Positions 16,004 to 24,502 of a DNA stretch of 64,000 nucleotides are shown here, in pieces. Below the pieces are notes generated by a model, which did not search any database, was not told where the DNA came from, and saw only the letters and a list, made by a program, of their open reading frames with translations. The translations under genes and the position numbers were made by a program. The DNA comes from an uncultured Oscillospiraceae bacterium. GTDB taxonomy: Bacteria > Bacillota > Clostridia > Oscillospirales > Ruminococcaceae. The stretch is taken from contig UQBC01000009.1 of assembly GCA_900539195.1 (NCBI GenBank), positions 15,881 through 79,880 of the forward strand. The letters are read 5' to 3'. Each line of letters begins with the position of its first letter. The stretch's first letter is position 1.

Positions 16004-16694
16004 CGACATCATAATAGCACAGGCGCTTGAAGCGGAGCTTCGTGCCGATATACAAGCCTACGACAAACTGCCGCAATATAAAGTCCCCCGACGTCTTGAC
16101 AAACGAATATCAAAGCTTATCAGAAACAGTGAGAAAACTCAAAAAACAAAGCGGCAACACAAACCTGTTACCATAAAGCGCCGCTTGCTGATAGCCGCCA
16201 TAATAGTAGCTGTCATGGCGGTACTCACCGGCGGAATCACGGTTATAACCAGACATCTCGGAGCATTTACTGTAAAGCAGTACGATATTTTTTCTATGCT
16301 CACAATAAGCAATATAGAAGACAGTCCGCTTGTACTTACAGAAAAATACCGTCTGGTTATGGATGATTCGCAATACACCAAAAAGGTCGTAGACGATTAC
16401 GAATTTGTTTATACTATGTTCTATTCCGATAAAGCAAACGAAAAGTACCTATGCTTTTCGCAGTCCGTAAAGGGTATGTATGAAACGGTGCGGCTGAATA
16501 CGGAAAACGCAATAACTTATCCCGAAACGGTTAAGCTTGATGACAACAATAGAAATGCCATCTATTTTGAAACCTACAATCGTGAAAAAGTACTCATCTG
16601 GGAACTTGATGAGTCAATAATAGAAATCGTCGGCTCCGGATTTAGTAAAAACGAACTAATCGAACTATCGAAATTTGTTAAAAAAGTAGAATAA
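15996..16694 (+). CDS. Probable anti-sigma factor with DUF4367-like exported domain
   Basis: A 232-residue protein with a cytosolic N-terminal part (about 1-60), a membrane segment (about 66-86, LLIAAIIVAVMAVLTGGIT) and an exported C-terminal domain. That domain contains aromatic and acidic segments (YEFVYTMFYSD, NAIYFETYNREKVLIW) and ends in an IIEIVGSGFSKNELIELS-type stretch, as in DUF4367 proteins. AGGAAGGAG lies just before the ATG at 15996; a longer frame from 15894 lies inside the sigma gene. The eight-base overlap with the sigma gene implies coupled synthesis and a regulatory partnership. Confidence 0.8.
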   Translation: MTDDIIIAQALEAELRADIQAYDKLPQYKVPRRLDKRISKLIRNSEKTQKTKRQHKPVTIKRRLLIAAIIVAVMAVLTGGITVITRHLGAFTVKQYDIFSMLTISNIEDSPLVLTEKYRLVMDDSQYTKKVVDDYEFVYTMFYSDKANEKYLCFSQSVKGMYETVRLNTENAITYPETVKLDDNNRNAIYFETYNREKVLIWELDESIIEIVGSGFSKNELIELSKFVKKVE

Positions 16695-16714
16695 TAAAAA
16701 TTTTCTGATTTTAT

Positions 16715-16742
16715 TGCAAGGTTTTTGCTTTTCATACGTTCT
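16715..16742 (+). promoter_or_regulatory. Candidate ECF sigma promoter, target-gene copy
   Basis: TGCAAG (16715-16720), 16 bases, CGTTCT (16737-16742). It matches the copy at 15249 across the upstream AT-rich part, spacer, -10 region and a following AGAGGGG-like segment. It lies about 50 bases before the ATG of the secreted protein gene. Confidence 0.7.
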
Positions 16743-16793
16743 TATTATAGAGGGGTAACTCTCTGATATTAAAATTTAAGGAGAAAAAAACGT

Positions 16794-17204
16794 ATGAAAA
16801 AGTTATTATCCGTACTTCTGGTTGTGTGCATTATGATGGGTATCTGCGTCACAGCATCGGCTGATGCTGCAGATACTTATGATCTGAGTAATGCGACAAA
16901 AGCAAGTTACCTGACAATAGCATCAAACAAAGCTACCTGTACCAGCAGATTTGTCAGCACCGACTCTTCGATCAAGGACATCACTATTGTCGCAACTCTT
17001 GAAAAGTTCTCATTCTTATGGTTCTGGGATTCTTTAAGAGAATGGAACATGACTTACTATGATACTTCATCGGGAACTCTTGTCAATGAAATGAAAAATC
17101 TTACAAGCGGTACATACAGGCTTAAGTCCGTATTTACTGTTAAGTACAAAAACGGTAAGAAAGAAAGCGTTACAGTATACAGCACCGAAAAGAAAATAGC
17201 ATAG
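16794..17204 (+). CDS. Small secreted protein, DUF6147-like
   Basis: A 136-residue protein with a clear signal peptide (MKKLLSVLLVVCIMMGICVTASA, written here as two pieces: MKKLLSVLLVVCIMMG and ICVTASA) and cleavage likely after ASA. The mature part is polar and beta-rich with paired aromatics (FLWFWDS) and a KYKNGKKESVTVYS ending. It resembles clostridial DUF6147 proteins by length and layout. Its promoter copies that of the upstream ECF operon, so it is the best candidate target of that sigma factor and may be an envelope-stress effector. No catalytic motif is seen. Confidence 0.8.
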   Translation: MKKLLSVLLVVCIMMGICVTASADAADTYDLSNATKASYLTIASNKATCTSRFVSTDSSIKDITIVATLEKFSFLWFWDSLREWNMTYYDTSSGTLVNEMKNLTSGTYRLKSVFTVKYKNGKKESVTVYSTEKKIA

Positions 17205-17219
17205 TAAACACAGTATAAG

Positions 17220-17256
17220 ACAGCACACAGCGATATATCCGCTGTGCGCTGTTTTT
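17220..17256. terminator. Hairpin terminator between convergent genes
   Basis: A twelve-pair stem with one mismatch (17220-17232 with 17240-17252), followed by T residues. It separates the secreted protein gene from rfbB, which ends at 17255. Confidence 0.8.
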
Positions 17257-18226
17257 ATATGCTGTTGCTCCACCATTTACGGTTTTCTTTATACCAATCT
17301 ACAGTCTGACGTATTCCGTCATCAAATGCAACTGTCTGTTTCCAGCCAAGCTCATTGCGGATCTTTGAACTGTCTATACAGTATCGTCTGTCGTGGCCTT
17401 TTCTGTCTGCAGTAAACCTTATGAGCGAGTTGTCCTTTCCGAGAATGGAAAGTATCAGCTTTACGGTATCAATATTACTCATATCTTCCCTACCGCCTAT
17501 ATTGTATATTTCACCGTTTTTACCATGATGTATTATCATATCGACCGCACTGCAATGATCCGCAACATACAGCCAGTTTCTTTTGTTGCTTCCATCGCCG
17601 TAGACAGGCAAAGGCAGATTGTCAAGCGCATTCACCGTCATAAGCGGTATCAGCTTTTCGGTATGCTGATACGGACCGTAATTATTAGTACAGCGTGATA
17701 CGGTCACAGGCAGTCCATAGGTGCGATGATATGCCAGCACCAGAAGATCAGCCGCAGCTTTTGAAGCAGAGTACGGATTTGACGGGCACAGCGGCGCATT
17801 TTCTGCGCAACAACCACCTTTGTCAGCTGCTGTATCACCATAAACCTCATCGGTAGATATCTGATGAAAATGCGGCGTATTATGTTTAATACATACATCT
17901 GCCAGCACCTGAGTGCCGATTGTGTTTGTATATGTAAATAACGCCGGCGAAATTATGGAGCGGTCTACATGGCTCTCAGCAGCAAAATTTACAACCGTAT
18001 CGGGCTTTTCTTCGCAAAACACCTTGTCTACCGCTGCAGTATCGGTGATATCCGCTTTGACAAATCTGAACCTTGGCGAATCCATTATTGGTTTCAACGT
18101 ATTAATGTTTCCTGCATAGGTAAGGCTGTCAAGGCAGACAATGCGGTAATCCGGATACTTTTTCATCATATAGAATACAAAATTACTTCCGATAAAGCCC
18201 GCTCCGCCTGTAACAAGTATCGTCAT
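17255..18226 (-). CDS. rfbB: dTDP-glucose 4,6-dehydratase
   Basis: A 323-residue extended short-chain dehydrogenase that converts dTDP-glucose to dTDP-4-keto-6-deoxyglucose, the branch point to dTDP-rhamnose. The NAD site (VTGGAGFIGSNF), the SHVDRS segment, the catalytic YSASKAAADL (YxxxK) and CTNNYGPYQHTEKLIP are present. The ATG at 18226 follows AAGGCGGA; a GTG at 18244 is in frame but poorly placed. rfbA, rfbC and rfbD are not adjacent, so the pathway is completed elsewhere. The neighbouring glf also makes an unusual cell-surface sugar donor. Confidence 0.95.
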   Translation of the reverse strand: MTILVTGGAGFIGSNFVFYMMKKYPDYRIVCLDSLTYAGNINTLKPIMDSPRFRFVKADITDTAAVDKVFCEEKPDTVVNFAAESHVDRSIISPALFTYTNTIGTQVLADVCIKHNTPHFHQISTDEVYGDTAADKGGCCAENAPLCPSNPYSASKAAADLLVLAYHRTYGLPVTVSRCTNNYGPYQHTEKLIPLMTVNALDNLPLPVYGDGSNKRNWLYVADHCSAVDMIIHHGKNGEIYNIGGREDMSNIDTVKLILSILGKDNSLIRFTADRKGHDRRYCIDSSKIRNELGWKQTVAFDDGIRQTVDWYKENRKWWSNSI

Positions 18227-18260
18227 TTCAGTTCCGCCTTTCACAAATTATGTTAAAAAC

Positions 18261-18289
18261 AGTATAGCACATTATCATACCTATGACAA
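18261..18289 (-). promoter_or_regulatory. Sigma-A promoter of rfbB
   Basis: On the minus strand, TTGTCA (18284-18289), 17-base spacer, TATACT (18261-18266). It starts right after the glf terminator, so rfbB is transcribed separately. Confidence 0.8.
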
Positions 18290-18291
18290 TA

Positions 18292-18328
18292 AAAATTTGC
18301 GGCAGTCGCCCATGGGGAAACCGCCGCA
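18292..18328 (-). terminator. Terminator of glf
   Basis: Inverted repeat TGCGGC (18298-18303) with GCCGCA (18323-18328) enclosing a smaller CCCCATGGGG-like stem, followed on the minus strand by AAATTTTTATT. Confidence 0.6.
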
Positions 18329-18335
18329 CTCTGAT

Positions 18336-19442
18336 TTATCCGCCGAATTCGTTTTTAACACTGTCAAGCGCCGCTATTATAACCTTATCCATATCATAAT
18401 ACTTGTACTGCCCCAGCCTGCCGCCGAAGATAACGTCCTTGCGTGTATCTGCGAGAGCCTTGTACTTCTCATACAGTGCATTGTTCTTATCATTGTTTAC
18501 AGGGTAGTACGGCTCAACACCAGGCTTCCACTCTGCGGAATATTCACGGCTGATAACCGTCTTTTTCTGCTTGCCGAACTCAAAGTGTTTATGCTCGATT
18601 ATTCTCGTATACGGCACTTCCCTGTCGGTATAGTTTACTACCGCATTACCCTGATAATTATCCTCGTCAAGAATCTCGGTTTCAAAACGGACAGAACGGT
18701 ATTCAAGCGAACCGTATTCAAATCCGAAGAACTCATCGATCTGACCCGTATAGACAGTCTTGTCGGCTATGTCGGGATTTTCATTTATGAACTCGAAATA
18801 ATCTGTATCCGTCTTTACATCAGAACCTGCGAGCATCTTTTCGATTATCTGAGTATATCCGCCAATCGGGATTCCCTGATAGCGATCATTGAAATAGTTA
18901 TTGTCATAGATAAATCTGAGCGGAAGACGCTTTATTATAAACGCAGGAAGCTCAGTGCAAGGTCTGCCCCACTGCTTTTCGGTATAACCCTTGATGAGCT
19001 TTTCATAAACATCTGTTCCGACAAGCTTCAGCGCCTGCTCCTCAAGGTTTTTCGGCTCCGCTATGCCGAGATCTTTGATCTGCTTCGCAATTATTGCCTT
19101 AGCCTCAGCAGGAGTTTTAATACCCCACATCTTGCTGAATGTATTCATATTGAACGGCAGGTTATAAAGCTCGTCCTTATATGACGCAACGGGAGAGTTG
19201 ATATAGTTGTTGAACTCCGCAAACTGATTTACATATTCCCATATTGCCTTATCGGAAGTATGGAAGATATGCGCACCGTACTTGTGTACGTTGATATCTT
19301 CCACCTTTTCGGTGTAGATATTGCCTGCAACGTGACTGCGCTTGTCAATAACAAGACACTTCCTGCCTCTCTTGTTTGCTTCGTATGCAAAGACTGAGCC
19401 GAACAGTCCCGCACCGACTATAAGATAATCGTAATGTGACAT
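18336..19442 (-). CDS. glf: UDP-galactopyranose mutase
   Basis: A 368-residue flavoenzyme that converts UDP-galactopyranose to UDP-galactofuranose for surface glycans. The FAD-binding Rossmann motif is at the N-terminus (YLIVGAGLFGSVFA), followed by VIDKRSHVAGNIYT and a histidine-rich loop (GAHIFHTSD). The substrate-binding part contains GYTEKQWGRP and LPLRFIYDNNYFNDRYQGIP. The length is typical. Its presence implies galactofuranose in a capsule or wall polymer. It has its own promoter and terminator. Confidence 0.96.
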   Translation of the reverse strand: MSHYDYLIVGAGLFGSVFAYEANKRGRKCLVIDKRSHVAGNIYTEKVEDINVHKYGAHIFHTSDKAIWEYVNQFAEFNNYINSPVASYKDELYNLPFNMNTFSKMWGIKTPAEAKAIIAKQIKDLGIAEPKNLEEQALKLVGTDVYEKLIKGYTEKQWGRPCTELPAFIIKRLPLRFIYDNNYFNDRYQGIPIGGYTQIIEKMLAGSDVKTDTDYFEFINENPDIADKTVYTGQIDEFFGFEYGSLEYRSVRFETEILDEDNYQGNAVVNYTDREVPYTRIIEHKHFEFGKQKKTVISREYSAEWKPGVEPYYPVNNDKNNALYEKYKALADTRKDVIFGGRLGQYKYYDMDKVIIAALDSVKNEFGG

Positions 19443-19511
19443 ACTAACTCCTTATCATTAAAATTGAAATCCGATATTATCCGACTTATTTTCGTATGAA
19501 TCTATGCAAGT

Positions 19512-19540
19512 ATTATACCATATTATCCCCTTATTGACAA
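19512..19540 (-). promoter_or_regulatory. Sigma-A promoter of glf
   Basis: On the minus strand, TTGTCA (19535-19540), 17-base spacer, perfect TATAAT (19512-19517). Confidence 0.8.
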
Positions 19541-19609
19541 CATTAAAAGCGCTGTCTTTTCAACAATGTCTGTCTGCCGCTCAGATAACCGCTTTTTTTG
19601 GCTGTGCTA

Positions 19610-19638
19610 TTGATTTTTGCTTTTTACTGTGGTAAAAT
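19610..19638 (+). promoter_or_regulatory. Sigma-A promoter of the aspartate kinase gene
   Basis: TTGATT (19610-19615), 17-base spacer, TAAAAT (19633-19638). The leader of about 80 bases shows no recognisable lysine riboswitch or T-box. Confidence 0.7.
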
Positions 19639-19724
19639 ATTATAGAATATAGTCCCATACTATAAAATCCGTAAAAATCAACATAAAAGGGACATAAACG
19701 GTATACAAGAAAGGAAATTAAAAA

Positions 19725-21044
19725 ATGAGTAAGGTAGTCAAGTTCGGCGGCAGTTCACTCGCCGATGCAAATCAGTTCCGCAAGGTAGCTGATATAATCA
19801 GAAGCGACAAGGAACGCAGATATGTAGTTCCCAGCGCACCCGGCAAGCGTTTCAAGGACGATATAAAAGTAACGGATATGCTCTATGCGTGTTATGACGC
19901 AGTCACAAACGAGGGCAAGAACGCATATAACCAGTTTGCGCCTATCGCAGAACGTTTCAACGGAATTATAAGCGACCTCGGTCTTACTCTTTCGCTTGAT
20001 GACGAGTACGAAACAATAATTGAAAACTTCCGCAAGAAAGCCGGCAGAGATTATGCCGCAAGCCGTGGCGAATACTTAAACGGTATCATTCTTGCAAACT
20101 ATCTCGGATATGAATTTATAGATGCCGCAAAGGTGGTATTCTTCCGTCCCGACGGAAAGTTTGACGATACGCTTACAGATACCTGCCTTGCTTCTGTACT
20201 GCACGGTGTTTCACACGCTGTTATCCCCGGATTCTACGGTGCTAATCCCGACGGCACGGTACGCACATTCTCAAGAGGCGGTTCTGATGTTACCGGCTCT
20301 ATCGTTGCAAAGGCTATCAACGCAGATATCTATGAGAACTGGACAGACGTAAACGGCTTCCTTATCGCAGATCCCAGAATAGTTGACGAGCCTAAGGTTA
20401 TCGAGTCTATCACATATAAAGAACTGCGTGAGCTGTCATACATGGGTGCGTCGGTACTCCACGAAGCCGCAATCTTCCCTGTAAGAAGCGCAAAAATACC
20501 GATAAATATCCGCAATACAAACGATCCTTCGGCAAAGGGCACAATGATAGTTGCAGAGGATAACGAGCCTCCTCAGCACATAATCACAGGTATAGCAGGT
20601 AAAAAGCACTTCAGCGTTATCTCAATCGAAAAGGACGAGATGAACAGCGAGATAGGCTTCTTACGCAGAATACTTACAGTGCTTGAGGCTAACGGTATGT
20701 GCTTTGAGCATATCCCCACAGGCATCGACACAATGAGCATTATCGTTGACGGCAAAGACGTTGACAAGACCCCCGATATCGTTGAAAAGATATGCGAGGT
20801 TACAGACCCCAACCATATTGAAATAGAAAACGACTTAGCCCTTATCGCTATCGTTGGTCGTGGTATGAAGTCAAAGAAGGGTACTGCTACAAGAATATTT
20901 GCAGCTTTATCGCACGCAGACATCAATATAAAGATGATCGACCAGGGTTCAAGTGAGCTCAATATCATAGTAGGTATCCACGAGGCTGACTTTGAGAAGG
21001 CTATCAAGGTTATTTATGATATGTTCATACTCAGCGAGGATTGA
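19725..21044 (+). CDS. Aspartate kinase
   Basis: A 439-residue kinase for the first step of the lysine, threonine, methionine and diaminopimelate pathway. The N-terminal kinase core has VKFGGSSLAD, the mid-region FSRGGSDVTGSIVA, then ENWTDVNGFLIADPR. Two ACT regulatory domains follow (about residues 290-435; AIVGRGMKSKKGTATRIF and IKMIDQGSSELNIIVGI), so end-product feedback is expected, although which amino acid inhibits cannot be read. AAGGAAA precedes the ATG. The last codons (LILSED-like ending ILSED) are the source of a DNA motif repeated in the tandem array directly downstream. Confidence 0.94.
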   Translation: MSKVVKFGGSSLADANQFRKVADIIRSDKERRYVVPSAPGKRFKDDIKVTDMLYACYDAVTNEGKNAYNQFAPIAERFNGIISDLGLTLSLDDEYETIIENFRKKAGRDYAASRGEYLNGIILANYLGYEFIDAAKVVFFRPDGKFDDTLTDTCLASVLHGVSHAVIPGFYGANPDGTVRTFSRGGSDVTGSIVAKAINADIYENWTDVNGFLIADPRIVDEPKVIESITYKELRELSYMGASVLHEAAIFPVRSAKIPINIRNTNDPSAKGTMIVAEDNEPPQHIITGIAGKKHFSVISIEKDEMNSEIGFLRRILTVLEANGMCFEHIPTGIDTMSIIVDGKDVDKTPDIVEKICEVTDPNHIEIENDLALIAIVGRGMKSKKGTATRIFAALSHADINIKMIDQGSSELNIIVGIHEADFEKAIKVIYDMFILSED

Positions 21045-21052
21045 TATATCTA

Positions 21053-21303
21053 TACTCAGCGAAGATTAATCGCTGAGTTGCGAATTGTGTTTTCGGGTTT
21101 AACTTAAAGCACAGTAATCGGGAGAGTTTGAGGTTTATAAAATTGAAAATCAGACTTTCCATTCATACTCAGCGAAGATTAATCGCTGAGTTGTGAATTG
21201 TGTTTTCGGGTTTAACTTAAAGCACAGCAATCGGGAGAGTTTGAGATTTATAAGATTGAAGATCAGACTTTCCATTCATACTCAGTGAAGATTAATCGCT
21301 GAG
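21053..21303 (+). repeat. 113-bp tandem repeat, two full units and a partial third
   Basis: Units begin at 21053, 21166 and 21279, exactly 113 bases apart, with only scattered differences. The third unit stops after about 25 bases. Each unit starts with a hairpin (CTCAGCGA and TCGCTGAG around AGATTAA). The same TCATACTCAGCGAxGATT string also forms the last codons of the aspartate kinase gene, so the array seems to have grown from the gene end. No reading frame or T-run is present. This accounts for most of the 317-base gap between the two genes. Confidence 0.9.
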
Positions 21304-21361
21304 CGGTTTAAATGGCGGAAATTCAGAGAAATATATATTTTAAAAGGAGAAGTGAGCGGTT

Positions 21362-22576
21362 ATGATGACATACGATTCTCTTACCAATGCCAAACTTACA
21401 AAGTTCTTCAAGGCAGGTAACTATAAAAAGCAGATTATCAGGAACATCGAGATAATCGGTCAGCGCAAGCTGGTCATACTCGGCGACGGACGCGGTGTTA
21501 ACGCCGAGATACTCAAAAAGGTGCTCGGTCAGCTCAGAAAAAAGGGTGTGCGTGTTCCTGAGCTTGCATTTATGGCGACTAACGATGAACGTACACTGGT
21601 AAAGGGCGACAATTCACTGCGCAGTATCACAGAGCTTAAAGGTATGTCAAAGGCATATTATGTCCTTGTTTCTTCGTCATACGATGAGCTTGAGGTATAT
21701 CTCAAGGGTATGACAGGACGTGTCGGAAGCGCACAGTCTATCGAAAAGCGTTTACAGCAGTACGGCTTTACAGAGCGTGACTACTGCCTTGTAAACCAGC
21801 CTGTAGGTTTCCTCGGCACATATATGAAGATGAAACGCTCGCAGTTCAACATTTCAGATAAATCCACACAGAACAAACTTGAAAAGGACGTGCGCCGTAC
21901 CGAAGCACAGCTTAAAGAATGCAAGGATAAGTTCCGTGGTCAGCGTTGCTTTATCGTTGGCTACAAAGAAGGCGTAAAGCTTGATGAGCTGAATCTGCTG
22001 TTCAACGAAAAGTGCATAAGCTACAACGGCATATGCAAGTTCTTCAGCAAGACCCCGCTCCGCCCGACACAGTATATACTGTCAAATGCCGAACATTATC
22101 TCGGAAACGGTAAGTACATTGAGGCGATGGACAGCTTTGTTGCAAGCAATGTTACAGTATTTGAAGACAAGTTTGCAAAGAAGCCCACATACTTCAATAT
22201 AATGGGCAACGGCTTTATCCCTCAGCTGCCCTCATTCGGCTCTACACAGCACAGCGAGGCATTAAGACGTGTCGATGATCTGTATATTGCTTTACAGCTT
22301 GCTTTGTATGAGGGCTTCTCGGAAATATACATCTACGGCTTTGACGGAATTTACGATGCTCAGATAACAAGCTATGACGAGGCTCTTGTAAACGATGAGA
22401 AAAAGTACGACTACCCTGAGGAAGCGCAGACACTGCTTAAAAACGTAAAGACATACGCATCGAGCGCAGGTGTTTCTATCTACAATATGAGCGGTATCGA
22501 CAGCCTTAATATGTTTGAAAGCCGTACATTCGACCAGATAGACTTCTCGACAACAAAGCTGTTATCAAAGATTTAA
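21362..22576 (+). CDS. MptE/DUF115-like Rossmann-fold protein, surface glycan context
   Basis: A 404-residue soluble protein I do not recognise with certainty. The N-terminal 150 residues form an alternating alpha/beta domain (KLVILGDGRGVNAEILKKVL; AYYVLVSSSYDE). The second half resembles the DUF115/MptE family (KFRGQRCFIVGYKEGVKLD, then NEKCISYNGICKFF and IYIYGFDGIYD), where others have GNGPSL in place of GYKEGV. In bacteria such proteins often sit with flagellin or surface-polysaccharide modification genes, so a sugar-transfer or nucleotide-sugar role is possible. AAGGAGAA precedes the start. thyA begins ten bases after its stop. Confidence 0.5.
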   Translation: MMTYDSLTNAKLTKFFKAGNYKKQIIRNIEIIGQRKLVILGDGRGVNAEILKKVLGQLRKKGVRVPELAFMATNDERTLVKGDNSLRSITELKGMSKAYYVLVSSSYDELEVYLKGMTGRVGSAQSIEKRLQQYGFTERDYCLVNQPVGFLGTYMKMKRSQFNISDKSTQNKLEKDVRRTEAQLKECKDKFRGQRCFIVGYKEGVKLDELNLLFNEKCISYNGICKFFSKTPLRPTQYILSNAEHYLGNGKYIEAMDSFVASNVTVFEDKFAKKPTYFNIMGNGFIPQLPSFGSTQHSEALRRVDDLYIALQLALYEGFSEIYIYGFDGIYDAQITSYDEALVNDEKKYDYPEEAQTLLKNVKTYASSAGVSIYNMSGIDSLNMFESRTFDQIDFSTTKLLSKI

Positions 22577-22585
22577 GGAATCATA

Positions 22586-23413
22586 ATGAGTTTAGCCGAT
22601 AAAATTTTTATTGAAAACTGCCGTGACATAATAGAAAACGGCTCATGGGATACAAACAGCGAGGTAAGACCTCACTGGGAGGACGGTACACCGGCGCACA
22701 CAGTAAAAAAGTTCTGCGTGGTGAACCGCTATAATTTACAGGAAGAATTTCCGGTAATGACGCTCCGCCGTATCTTCTACCGTTCAGCAATAGAAGAAAT
22801 TCTGTGGATATACCAGAAGAAAAGCAACCGTGTTGCCGATCTGTCGACCCATATATGGGATTCATGGGCTGACAAAAACGGCACTATAGGCAAGGCTTAC
22901 GGCTGGCAGCTCGGACAGAAAAGCATCTATCCCGAGGGCGAATTCGACCAGGTGGACAGAGTGCTGTACGACCTTAAGCACAACCCTGCGAGCCGCCGCA
23001 TAATGACGAATATGTATAACCACAAGGATCTGCATGAAATGGGACTTGCACCGTGTGCATACAGCATGACCTTCAACGTGACGGGAGATACGCTGAACGC
23101 TATTCTCAATCAGCGTTCACAGGATATGCTGACTGCGAACAACTGGAACGTATGCCAGTACGCCGCACTGCTGATAATGTTTGCAAAAGCGTCGGGGCTT
23201 AAGGCGGGCGAGCTTGTGCACGTCATAGCCGACGCACATATCTATGACAGACATATCGACGCAGTAAAACGTATTATAGAAAAGGAGCCTTATCCCGCAC
23301 CCGAAATGGTTGTCGAGGATATAACCGATTTCTACAAGTTTACAAAGAACAGCTTTACACTGAAAGACTATAAATATCACGACTTCAACGAGAAAATAGA
23401 AGTCGCAATATAA
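22586..23413 (+). CDS. thyA: Thymidylate synthase
   Basis: A 275-residue folate-dependent enzyme that methylates dUMP to dTMP. The catalytic cysteine is in LAPCAYSMTF, the phosphate-binding arginine in QRSQD, the ligand asparagine in NNWNVCQY, and the ribose-binding His/Tyr in AHIYDRH. The conserved glutamate (EEILWIY) and tryptophan (IWDSWADKNG) are present, and the C-terminus ends VAI. It differs from the E. coli form by PCA instead of PCH and by TANNW instead of the LGLPF loop. No dihydrofolate reductase gene is adjacent. Likely co-transcribed with the gene upstream. Confidence 0.93.
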   Translation: MSLADKIFIENCRDIIENGSWDTNSEVRPHWEDGTPAHTVKKFCVVNRYNLQEEFPVMTLRRIFYRSAIEEILWIYQKKSNRVADLSTHIWDSWADKNGTIGKAYGWQLGQKSIYPEGEFDQVDRVLYDLKHNPASRRIMTNMYNHKDLHEMGLAPCAYSMTFNVTGDTLNAILNQRSQDMLTANNWNVCQYAALLIMFAKASGLKAGELVHVIADAHIYDRHIDAVKRIIEKEPYPAPEMVVEDITDFYKFTKNSFTLKDYKYHDFNEKIEVAI

Positions 23414-23421
23414 GCACATAT

Positions 23422-23448
23422 GCCCCGCAAGAGCAATGCGGGGCTTTG
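23422..23448 (+). terminator. Terminator of thyA
   Basis: Eight-base stem (23422-23429 with 23437-23444), seven-base loop, short T tract. Confidence 0.7.
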
Positions 23449-23482
23449 AGTGTTATTATAAAGACAGAGGGGAGGCGCACGG

Positions 23483-24502
23483 GTGACATATATTGTACTC
23501 GATATGGAGTGGAGTCAGCCTGTATGCCGAGAAAAGACGCGGATAGCCGGCACAAAGGTATTACAGGTTGAAATAATACAGATAGGCGCCGTTGCTGTTA
23601 CGGACGGAAAGATAAGCGAAAGCTTTTTTTCCGAGTATGTTAAGCCGAGATATTATACCGAGCTTAAAGGCAGGATAAAGAAGCTCACAGGCATAACCAA
23701 GAACGACCTTAAGGACGCTGATGATTTAATAATTGTCATGGAACGTTTCAGACAGTGGTGCGAAAATTTCGGAGACAGCGTTATAGCAACATGGGGTCCG
23801 GATGATATACCGACACTGCGCGGTCAGTGCCTGTTCTATAACTATGACGTAAGCTGGCTTCCCGGTTGGTTCAACCTTCAGCCGCTCATGACAAGGCAAT
23901 ATAATATCAACCGCCCGCAGATAACGCTTCAGTCGGCGGTTGAGATCACCGGTGTACAGCAGGAGCTTGATTATCACAGTGCGATAAACGACGCATACTA
24001 CACAGCGCTTGTCCTTACTAAAATAAACGATATACCCAGCGAGATCGAGTGGCAGAGAAAAGTTGACTATGCGCATACAAATCCGTTCATAAGCATATGT
24101 CAGACATCTTACGGAACGGTGAAGACCGCGCGCATGAACAGTGTTCCGAGATTATCTCCGCTTAACCGGTACATCTGCCCTATATGCGGAAAACCGGCTA
24201 CGCTGAAAGGTAAGCTCGTATGGCTCAGACCTATGAACTATATGGCGGTCATGCACTGCGCCAAACACTCGATAAAAGTTACGGTCAGATTTGAAAAAAA
24301 AGCGGACAGAGAATACCAATGGGTAAAACGGTATGCGCTGTCCGATGAAAAAGATGAGGAGCTGTACGCTTCTCTTACAAAGGATAAGCCGCCCTTGTCT
24401 GCTGCACCTGACAAAGCAGGCAGAACGGACAAAAGACCCGCAACAAGAAGAAACACAAGAAGAAAACCCGGAATATCAGACGAAAGGAAAAACAATGGCT
24501 AA
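23483..24502 (+). CDS. DEDDh 3'-5' exonuclease with C-terminal cysteine-rich module
   Basis: A 339-residue protein. The N-terminal 190 residues are a DnaQ-like exonuclease: DMEW (Asp/Glu pair), FRQWCENFGDSVIATWGPDD, and the H-x4-D motif in YHSAINDAYYTA. This form resembles the KapD/ERI-1 group. A possible zinc-binding module follows (CPICGKPA and a later CAKH, about residues 230-270), then a basic, Arg/Lys-rich tail. Substrate unknown; RNA or DNA 3' ends. Start is GTG with GGGGAGG seven bases upstream. It overlaps the next gene by eight bases. Confidence 0.8.
   Translation: MTYIVLDMEWSQPVCREKTRIAGTKVLQVEIIQIGAVAVTDGKISESFFSEYVKPRYYTELKGRIKKLTGITKNDLKDADDLIIVMERFRQWCENFGDSVIATWGPDDIPTLRGQCLFYNYDVSWLPGWFNLQPLMTRQYNINRPQITLQSAVEITGVQQELDYHSAINDAYYTALVLTKINDIPSEIEWQRKVDYAHTNPFISICQTSYGTVKTARMNSVPRLSPLNRYICPICGKPATLKGKLVWLRPMNYMAVMHCAKHSIKVTVRFEKKADREYQWVKRYALSDEKDEELYASLTKDKPPLSAAPDKAGRTDKRPATRRNTRRKPGISDERKNNG

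Noticed and set aside
18297..19184. Open frame of 295 codons on the plus strand
   Set aside because: It is fully antisense to glf, lacks a ribosome binding site and has unlikely composition. glf has clear FAD and substrate motifs.
19639..19724. Lysine riboswitch or T-box before aspartate kinase
   Set aside because: The leader is only about 80 bases and shows neither a T-box motif nor the lysine riboswitch core.
21053..21303. CRISPR-like repeat
   Set aside because: The repeats are contiguous 113-base units with no unique spacers, and no cas gene is present.
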